Shown in pieces: positions 56,841 to 64,000 of a stretch of DNA of 64,000 nt (position 1 is the first letter of the stretch; every line of letters starts with the position of its first letter). A program made the translations under genes and the position numbers. The notes beneath the pieces are model-generated. The model was not told where the DNA came from and searched no databases. It was given only the letters and a program-made list of their open reading frames with translations. This stretch comes from Brachionus rotundiformis (taxonomy: Eukaryota; Rotifera; Eurotatoria; Ploima; Brachionidae): contig JAESIW010000138.1 in the NCBI GenBank assembly GCA_016802295.1, positions 319,904 to 383,903 on the forward strand. Reading direction: 5' to 3'.

Positions 56841-58297
56841 ATAATATTTATGAACAATGTTAGACAAAACTTACATGTTTCAATCCAACCTAACATAGTT
56901 TATCTTTTATCTAATTTGAGAATAAAATTGCTAATTTTCTAATTTTTTAAGACGAATTGTTAACCTGTTCGTTTGTTACTTTTATTTTGTCATAATTTTG
57001 ACATAATTATAATCAATCACCGTCAATCATTATTAGATTAAATATGCCAAAGGTTAAATGCAATTTAAACAAAAAAATAAATACAACTAACTTGAATTGT
57101 CAATTTGATAGAAATAATTAATTAGGATAATTTTGATAAAACGATTCCTCAATTCTTTACAGTTCAAAGCATTATTAAGATTTATAAGTGGATTCCTGTC
57201 CAACCTTTTTTCCTTTAAAAAATTCTAAATTTTAATTTAAGGTAAATATCCTTATAAGAGCACTAATAGAATAATAATAGTAATTTTAGCACTTATAAAT
57301 AGCAATTTATTTTCTATTAACAGTTCATTTATTCAAAAAAAATCATTACATTTAACCTATACACTAAAAAAAATAAAAAAATAAAATTTCCTATGTAAAT
57401 TTTATGATTAAAAAATCCATTTTTGAGAACTTATCAAGATTATTACTTTTCTATTAGAGTTTAACTTAACTAATTAAAAAAAAAATTCAACAGCAATGTC
57501 AGATATTGAAATTAGTCATTTATATTAACATCTATTTTCTGCTTAAGTTTTGAAATTTAAAAATTCAGAGAAATCGCAATTAAAATTTCATATTTAGATT
57601 CAGATAAATAAATTATATCAAGACTTCTTTTCTTAACTATCATCCATCTTAATATTATTTTGAAATTTTCTAGTGTCCAGTTTATTAAAGAATTATCATT
57701 GCTCTCTAGGACAAATTAATTTTAAAGGACAAATTAATTGACTTTTGCTTGGTAAATTTTGACGAAGTTTTATAAATTATAAATAATTGTATTAAGACTC
57801 TTTTAATCAAAAAAATTGACAATACATAAATTAATTTTTTTCAAAAAAAAACAAAAATAAATTAAAATAAATCTTTTTAATCTAAATCAACTGAAAATCC
57901 TTAACTGATAATCTATCTCTTCGAGAAAATTAAATAAATATTTTTTGATTTAAATTTTTATGAAGTAAAATTCTTGAAAAATTTCTCCATATTTAATTTA
58001 AAATAGACCATCGAATATACTTTAATTTAACAAAAATATTTTAAATTTAGCAAAATGATCCGTTTGATATTAATATAAGAAATATTTTTGTAAATCATTT
58101 TTTTTTAGTAAAGCTGCTTACTAAAACAACTTGACCTAAAATATCATTTGGTTCTAAAATTTAGATTTTTAATTCTAAATTTTTAATTTTTTATTCAAAA
58201 AAAAATCAATAAACTTCATTCTATAAAAATTTGTTAGATATTTTTGTTTTTTTTTAAAATAAAGTATATAATAAAATTATTTAAATGAAAAAACAAT
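56841..58297. other. AT-rich intergenic region
   Basis: About 1.4 kb, extremely AT-rich. No gene, repeat family or symmetric element stood out. Confidence 0.5.
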
Positions 58298-58674
58298 CTA
58301 TTCATAAATCGCTTGGCAGTCAGAACACTTATTTTCTCTTGTTGCTAGACAGAACCATATTCCAAACGGGAAAAGAAAAATAGCTAATAGCAAACCATAC
58401 CACGTAATAGTTTTATTTATAGATCCCTTTCTTTCAATAAAATGATAAAACAGTGTAAAAAATAAAAATAAGTTCAATTTTACTTGCATACTGGGCACCC
58501 CCCAAGTTGAATTACTTTAGGCGAAAAATGATCTAAAATTCTAGAAACAGGATCTGCATCTTTTTATAATAAACATTTACCATAGAATGTAAATCTTTTT
58601 TATGTTTTACTTTTAATTCCTAATTTGTTCAAGTTAAGGTATTCAACATTATTATTAGTGTCCAAATGTACCAT
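58298..58674 (-). CDS. BRI3L: BRI3-like (brain protein I3) membrane protein, diverged paralogue, three exons
   Basis: Exons on the minus strand: 58674-58611, 58559-58484 and 58430-58298, with introns of 51 and 53 nt. The sum is 273 nt, giving 90 aa. Exon 2 ends VIQLGGCPVCK and exon 3 reads a membrane segment GLLLAIFLFPFGIWFCLAT followed by ENKCSDCQAIYE. This is the GGCPxC ... FFPLG..CC ... CxxCGAxY pattern of BRI3, with several cysteines lost in the membrane segment. Exon 3 is 133 nt in both tandem copies and the intron positions agree, so the two genes arose by duplication. BRI3 is a small endolysosomal membrane protein of poorly defined function. Confidence 0.75.
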
Positions 58675-59137
58675 TTTAGGAAATAATTAAACTTTAATAA
58701 GACATTCAAACTAATTTTTTAATCATAAATATATTAATTATTTATTTCTCTGTCACAATTTAACCTAAAAGTGTAAAATGACTTTGAACATTGAAAAATA
58801 TCTAAAATTAATAGCAACAATAACTACTGACCTAGAAGATGTGAATCATTGAACCGAATCAGAAAATAATTTTATTTAAGAAAACTTTTTTGAACTTTTT
58901 TTTTACTGAGAAATTTTTTGTCGTACTTGTATTTTTGTTTAATACATTTTTTAATCGTTTATGCTCAGCTAAAATAAATTATAATTTATACAAGTTTAAA
59001 AAAATGCTTTATTTTAATTTGGAGAAGAATTTACTTAAATTGAGTCAAAAGGTTTACAAAAAAATTGAATTAGAAAAATTTGGAAATTTATAAGAGCATT
59101 TGTTTTGGGAAAATGTAAAATCATCATTTGTAAATCT
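58675..59137. other. Spacer between the two BRI3-like genes
   Basis: AT-rich. A 67-codon plus-strand frame here has only low-complexity Phe/Lys/Asn content and is not called a gene. Confidence 0.45.
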
Positions 59138-59604
59138 TTATCCATATATGGCACCACAATTGCTGCATCGTTTTTGCTTTGTAGCTAAACAACAGAGAAC
59201 ACCTAATGGGAAAAAAAGAATAGCGCAACATATTCCACAACAAGTGTAATCATCTTCAAGAACTCCAACTCTTTAGTTATCCTAGATTAATAAATATCTT
59301 ATTTAAATGAAATGTATTTTACCTGCATGCCGGACAACCTCCTACTAAAATAACCTGAGTCTGAATAATTGGCATTGTTTGATAACTTGGCTGATTATAA
59401 GTTCCAGTATTATTGGGGTATTGGGGTGCTAAGCCAATTTGGCCTTCAAATATATTAAAAATAAAAATAAAAATACAGAATAAAATAATTACTCTGTTCA
59501 TAAGTTGGAGGATCATTAATAATCTGATGGTAAGAAGTAGAAGGAGCAGAAGGCTGTCGACTAGAGCCTAATATTGGTTCAGTTTCTTGATCGTATCCAC
59601 CCAT
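59138..59604 (-). CDS. BRI3: Brain protein I3 (BRI3) homologue, three exons
   Basis: Exons on the minus strand: 59604-59493, 59443-59323 and 59270-59138, with introns of 49 and 52 nt. The sum is 366 nt, giving 121 aa. It starts MGGYDQETEPILGSS, has a Pro/Tyr/Gln-rich N-terminal half with a PPTY motif (possible WW or NEDD4-family ligase site), then VILVGGCPACRVGVLEDDYT. The Cys-rich hydrophobic segment CCGICCAILFFPLGVLCCLA and CSNCGAIYG end the protein. These match the vertebrate BRI3 signature closely. BRI3 proteins are short lysosome-associated membrane proteins. A second, more diverged copy with the same exon plan lies 460 bp downstream. Confidence 0.88.
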
Positions 59605-59764
59605 TATTGAACTAAATAAACTTTTAAAAATAAATTTTAAAATAGATAAAATAAAGCGTTTTAAAACACTTGATCTAAATTTAAAAGAAACAAAAAAAAG
59701 CTTTTAGAAATTTAATTTATATTACATTGATGAAAATTGATTAAGTATAATAAATATTTAAAAA

Positions 59765-62700
59765 CTAAATAAAGCTGGACATTTTGGTGACTAGGCTTGT
59801 TAATTTAATTCGGACAGATTCTGACATTGGCTCAGATTCATACATATTGACCAGTTTATTCAGTTCGTCTGAGATTCCATCCAAAATGCCCTGAGCTTTC
59901 GAATCTAAATTGGTTTTATTGCTTTCATCATTCAGATCATAAAATTTCGATTCCTGATTTGAAATGGTTGTGTCCATAGCGCACATAATGGCATTCATGG
60001 TCTCATCTAGACCAGCACACTCTTCTACTTCATTACTCTTTTGACTCATTAAACCATCATCTTTAGGTTGATGATGGACTTTGAGTTTTTTTATTAATTG
60101 ATCTCGTCTCTCGAGATGATAAGACATTTGATCAAAATTATCATCAATCGAAATCTCAACTAAATAGTTTAAAATCAAGTCATTTAAATTTTTATTACTA
60201 CGACTCAATTGACATATTATTTTGTTATTTGACTCATTGGCTTTGCTATACTCATCCAGACATTCCAAGGTGAAAAATTTTATCAAATTACTTGAATCGT
60301 TCAACAAAATACCAAACAAATCCAAAATTTTGTTCATCAAATTTGTCTCATTAATTTCTTTTTTAGACAAATTGCACAAAAATTGACCAGCTTCTAGCTT
60401 AATGTTCAAAAAAGCTGGTTCATGTGTGCCCAAATTGGTAATCTTTGCCTCATATTCTTGGGAACAATTTTTAATAAAAAAATCCAATAGAAATAAAATA
60501 TCTTCATTGATTACGGTTTTAGATTTAAGAGATAAACTAGCATAAATTCGTGTACAAACGCAAATACACTGAAAAATTTTCTTGAAGTTTTCCATGTTAA
60601 GGCTAAATTGTTTGCCAATTAGTTGATTAGTGTTCATTTTTCGACTCATTTCGGTCTTGTATTGATTAAAATGTTCAAAATACTTGTTTAAATTGACGAT
60701 TTGGTCAAGCTTTAAAAATTGGGAGATCTTTTTTAGCAATTTTTCAGCTTGTTCATTCACAATTGGTAACATTTCAGACCTATCTTTGTTCAGAAAGTCG
60801 TCAATGATAGCCAAAACTTCAGCAAAATGGTTTGCATCAAAAAAAACAACCACTTTTTTCATCCATATCTGTTCATTTGGTATTTTGCTTTTATCCAGAA
60901 ATAACTTTGTCAAATCGTCAAAAAGCTCATTTGCCCTAATCAGTGTATTGGCAATGAATGCTTCTTTTTTTGAGTATTCACTTTTAGTTAGATAAGGCAC
61001 AATTAGATTAAAACAATTAAATAAGTGTCTATTTATATAAAATTCTTTTAGTAAAGATAGAATATTTGAAAATTTTGGGTGACGTGAACAAGTTTCCAAG
61101 ATTTCACTCAGAACAAATTTGAGATGAAAATTTTGCATAAAAGTTGATCCTGGACCATTATTTTCGAAAATCTCGGCTAAAAATTTGATAAATTTTACCA
61201 AATTTTCAGTCGAATTGGACTTAATTAGCCATTTTGCCAAACAAATCAGTATTTCACTGCTCATTTGAATTCTTAGCGGATAAAATTGGTAAACATTGCT
61301 TTGATTTTGGCTATTTTCGTCAATTAATTTGTTCACTATGAGCAAATTATTCACCAAAAAGTAAAGCACTTGCTCCACATCGGTATTAATGGCTATTAAA
61401 GATAATATATATCTTGTCAAGCAAATTAATATAAAGTCATAAAACTCTATTTTATAAAAAATGTTTGACTCGTAGTTTACTTTAGACAAGTAATTAAAGT
61501 CCAAATTTTGTAAAAAATGGTCATTGTACAAAAAAAAAGTTGGCATACAAACGCTGATTGATGACAATTCGACCAAGTTGAAAATTTGGTTCAAATATGC
61601 TGGATTTTTGCTCATCTCGAAGTTTTGGTTCGACTCATCCATGCAATAAGGTCTAATTTTACTTCGATTAATGAATATCACATAAAATAATAAAATGTCA
61701 TCGTTGTCTTGTTGTTCGTTTGGTGCTGGACCTATTTGCGAATTTGGAAATATGCTTTCATCTGGTTCATCATTATTTTGCTTTAATTTATCCATGAAGA
61801 AATTTTTTTGGCTTATGTAATTGGCAAAGTCACTGTTGGTTTCAATCATTTGGAAGAGAGATTCGTATATGGGAGAAAATTCTTTCATAAAATCAAGTTT
61901 TATAGATACATAATCTTTGGGAAGGTTGATAAATTGATTTGGCTGAAAGTCAAATTGATTTGTGTCAATGGTCAAGCATTGGTTATTAATTCTTGATTCA
62001 GTCAATAGAATAGAGCTTATTGAGCTTAATAGACCAGCTAGCATGTCAAAGAACTCATTGTGGAGAAACTTAACCAAATTGTCCAAGTAAATACTCAAGA
62101 ATGATTTTAATATTTTTGCCAAAAAAGCACTCAACTTAATAACTTTGGCCGTGTCAAGATAAATGTTGTTTTTAAGTGTCATTTGACTTCCGATTGCGCT
62201 GCTCATGTCCGAAACCTTGTCTGTCTCGTTCAGACTTAAGCGTTTTAATGAGTCTTTTATGTAGTTAAGATTTACATTTTGGTCTTCATAAATCAAAATA
62301 AATATTTTTTTAAGTAAAAATTTTCCATTATTTTGGTAAAAGATGTCTGAATAATCATGGTTATTGAGTAAGATTTTGAATTTAACACAAAGCCTTGATA
62401 TCATTTTCCAAACGAAAACATTTGATTTGGCATCCTTGAAATTTTTGATCAAATAAATTAAGAATTTAGTTAATTTTATTAAATTTTGTTTGTTGGTATC
62501 TTCATTTAGATTAATAATTTTGCTTTCGAATAAGCTTGATGCCTTGATTAGTTGTGCACTGAGTCTGGCCTCTGGTCTGGTGTTCTGCTGCGATAAACAT
62601 ATTCTTTGACTTGATTGTTTTTGATTTTTAAAATGATTACATAATTGTACAAATAGATAAAATGAGCTTAATATAAACAAATCGATTGACTCGAATTTTA

Positions 62701-63091
62701 TCTGAGCTACACTTGAAGTTTTTGATAAGTAGTCGTATATAGAGTCGACCGAAGCAAGCAAAGTGGCTAGTTCGGCCTCAAAGTCACTTGGCGAATGCAA
62801 GAAAAGTGAATTGGTGTCCGAATAGAGATGATGGCTGATGGTTTGAAAAAACTTTTCTTCATTTAAATGCTCAAATGAGTATTTGGTCAAGTAATTTGAG
62901 CAAAATTTTCCAATAAGTTCAATTGTGTTTGAATCGTCCCCGGGTTCAGAGAACTTTTGTCCTAATGACCAAGTTTCCAAGTCATCTTCATTCAAGTCAA
63001 ACGAGACTGGTTCAACTTTTTTTTTATTCAATGAATCAATCAAGTCTCTTAGATAAAAAATTTGACTCTGACTGCGAGACACCTGAGACAT
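59765..63091 (-). CDS. Unidentified large alpha-helical (HEAT/armadillo-like) protein
   Basis: 1,108 aa in a single exon from ATG 63091. It is rich in Leu, Ile, Asn, Phe and Lys, with no signal peptide and no clear membrane helix. Long amphipathic helices recur through residues 90-970 and look like a helical-repeat solenoid. The last about 110 residues are more polar and acidic (SNEVEECAGLDETMNAIM, DGISDELNKLVNMY). I do not recognise a family. A BRAT1-type or similar solenoid scaffold was considered but no diagnostic motif was found. The long uninterrupted frame with normal amino-acid usage in AT-rich DNA makes a real gene near certain. Confidence 0.85.
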   Translation of the reverse strand: MSQVSRSQSQIFYLRDLIDSLNKKKVEPVSFDLNEDDLETWSLGQKFSEPGDDSNTIELIGKFCSNYLTKYSFEHLNEEKFFQTISHHLYSDTNSLFLHSPSDFEAELATLLASVDSIYDYLSKTSSVAQIKFESIDLFILSSFYLFVQLCNHFKNQKQSSQRICLSQQNTRPEARLSAQLIKASSLFESKIINLNEDTNKQNLIKLTKFLIYLIKNFKDAKSNVFVWKMISRLCVKFKILLNNHDYSDIFYQNNGKFLLKKIFILIYEDQNVNLNYIKDSLKRLSLNETDKVSDMSSAIGSQMTLKNNIYLDTAKVIKLSAFLAKILKSFLSIYLDNLVKFLHNEFFDMLAGLLSSISSILLTESRINNQCLTIDTNQFDFQPNQFINLPKDYVSIKLDFMKEFSPIYESLFQMIETNSDFANYISQKNFFMDKLKQNNDEPDESIFPNSQIGPAPNEQQDNDDILLFYVIFINRSKIRPYCMDESNQNFEMSKNPAYLNQIFNLVELSSISVCMPTFFLYNDHFLQNLDFNYLSKVNYESNIFYKIEFYDFILICLTRYILSLIAINTDVEQVLYFLVNNLLIVNKLIDENSQNQSNVYQFYPLRIQMSSEILICLAKWLIKSNSTENLVKFIKFLAEIFENNGPGSTFMQNFHLKFVLSEILETCSRHPKFSNILSLLKEFYINRHLFNCFNLIVPYLTKSEYSKKEAFIANTLIRANELFDDLTKLFLDKSKIPNEQIWMKKVVVFFDANHFAEVLAIIDDFLNKDRSEMLPIVNEQAEKLLKKISQFLKLDQIVNLNKYFEHFNQYKTEMSRKMNTNQLIGKQFSLNMENFKKIFQCICVCTRIYASLSLKSKTVINEDILFLLDFFIKNCSQEYEAKITNLGTHEPAFLNIKLEAGQFLCNLSKKEINETNLMNKILDLFGILLNDSSNLIKFFTLECLDEYSKANESNNKIICQLSRSNKNLNDLILNYLVEISIDDNFDQMSYHLERRDQLIKKLKVHHQPKDDGLMSQKSNEVEECAGLDETMNAIMCAMDTTISNQESKFYDLNDESNKTNLDSKAQGILDGISDELNKLVNMYESEPMSESVRIKLTSLVTKMSSFI

Positions 63092-63690
63092 TAATTTTCT
63101 TAGTTATCTTTGAAAATTATTAACTTATCATAAAATTTTAATATTATTTTGAAATTTAGTCTTGAATGTATGTATTGTATTAATAAAATTTCGAAATTAA
63201 ATTTTGTTAGTTTTATTTTAAAATTTATTAAATAAAAATATATAATAATGTAAAAATCAAATATTAATACAATTTACTGGAATATTTTTTGTATGTAACT
63301 TAATTGATTTATAAATTGGTAAAATTTTTAGCTTTGATTTTATCTTTTTAAATAAAGTAAAATTTATTGCTCGATACTTGATACCATGATAGTTTTTATC
63401 GTTTATGCATTTATGTATCTAGCTTTGAAACCAATAGCACTCTTGACCTCTATTACCACTTCATCCAATTTTTGAAAACTTGGCTACTTTTTTTTGAAAC
63501 TAATCTTTTCACATACTGTACATTTCCTTACATATTCCTTTGCATGGCCTATACTTTAATCCATTATGATAATTGTATCTTGGAATTGTATAATCAACCA
63601 AATTATTAAGTTATGAGGATTCAGCAATTCAGCAATGACCAATTTAATCGTTTCCGTATGATCACAAGCAAAAAGTTTTATTAACATTTG
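63092..63690. other. Upstream region with possible element remains
   Basis: AT-rich promoter side of the 1,108-aa gene. On the minus strand around 63560-63490 a frame reads IGHAKEYVRKCTVCEKISFK, a C-x2-C motif resembling a zinc-binding piece of a transposon protein, flanked by stops. The family could not be settled. Confidence 0.3.
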
Positions 63691-63960
63691 AGCTCATCAA
63701 GGTTTTGTTCTTGATCCCATTATGATTTATTAGCACATATTCAAAACGGATGAGAATAAGATAATATCAATTATTTATAGTTTTTGCCAAAGGCTGCAAC
63801 TTGACATTGATTGAATTCATAAGTGGTCTCATGACTGGTCAGTTCAACTTAATGTATAAAAATACATAATTATTCATTCTGACAGGAATTATGTGTTAAT
63901 ATTAAATGTGACATAAAATGGGATACTTTAACAAAATAAATCATTAATAAGTCTTTTTTG
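63691..63960 (+). mobile_element. CR1-like reverse transcriptase relic at the window edge
   Basis: The plus strand reads HQGFVLDPIM (degenerate PQGSVLGPLL). After a deletion it reads LQLDIDWIHKWSHDWSVQLN with a base or two altered, then SDRNYVLILN. This is the RT block that normally runs LQxDLxxLxxWSxxWxxxxN. The YADD box is lost. It is a dead fragment that may continue past the window. Confidence 0.5.
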
Positions 63961-64000
63961 AAAAATAGATTTGGTGAAAAATTTTTTTCAGTAGCTTCCA

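Noticed and set aside
1..64000. CRISPR arrays, bacterial operons or prophage
   Set aside because: Spliceosomal introns, animal gene families and polyadenylation signals show a eukaryotic nuclear sequence; no regularly spaced array was seen.

Overview
The window is eukaryotic and animal. It is strongly AT-rich, several genes carry spliceosomal introns of only 45-56 bp with GT/AG ends, and the genes are metazoan developmental and housekeeping types (disco/basonuclin, class III POU, CREB3-type bZIP, UBR5, Kir, BRI3). A small, AT-rich invertebrate genome littered with CR1-like retrotransposon relics, a MULE and piggyBac remnants fits a rotifer of the Brachionus kind. That is an inference, not a proof.

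Layout. 570-2207 (+) is a disco/basonuclin zinc-finger gene. 5455-6650 (-) is a five-exon CREB3/OASIS-like membrane bZIP gene. 8168-8436 (-) is a decayed Tc1/mariner transposase piece. 8541-10641 is a near-complete MULE DNA transposon with an intact transposase and a 9-bp target-site duplication. 11367-14094 (-) carries a TPR-Sel1 ORF and a TPR-MYND ORF overlapping by 20 nt, best read as one gene split by a +1 frameshift at an A7 run. 14602-15962 holds an endonuclease fragment of a non-LTR retrotransposon exactly bounded by a 102-bp direct repeat. 16.5-18.6 kb is a transposon graveyard (TIR element, Ty3/gypsy relic, reverse transcriptase relic).

18.6-28.5 kb is a gene desert in front of an intronless-CDS class III POU gene (29335-31029, +). 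It contains a three-unit tandem repeat with CACGTG boxes, a 22-bp perfect palindrome, GAGA/PHO-like sequence and a CCAAT-box cluster. Downstream of the POU gene (33.4-33.9 kb) is a cluster of POU octamer sites. 37494-37808 (-) is a small membrane protein and 37932-39377 (-) an inward-rectifier K+ channel. 41.2-43.35 kb contains nested retrotransposon and piggyBac relics. 43949-54894 (-) is a complete five-exon UBR5/hyd HECT ubiquitin ligase (about 2,947 aa) that appears to lack the MLLE domain, with a retrotransposon relic in its first intron. A 400-bp piggyBac-type MITE (55722-56121) and another RT relic follow. Two BRI3-like genes with matching three-exon structure sit in tandem (58298-58674 and 59138-59604, -). 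The last gene (59765-63091, -) encodes a 1,108-aa protein I cannot identify, and the window ends in more RT relics.

The genes are not a pathway. The disco, POU and UBR5 coding regions are much more GC-rich than their surroundings, whereas the CREB3, Kir, TPR and 1,108-aa genes are AT-rich like the background. No tRNA, rRNA or CRISPR was found.
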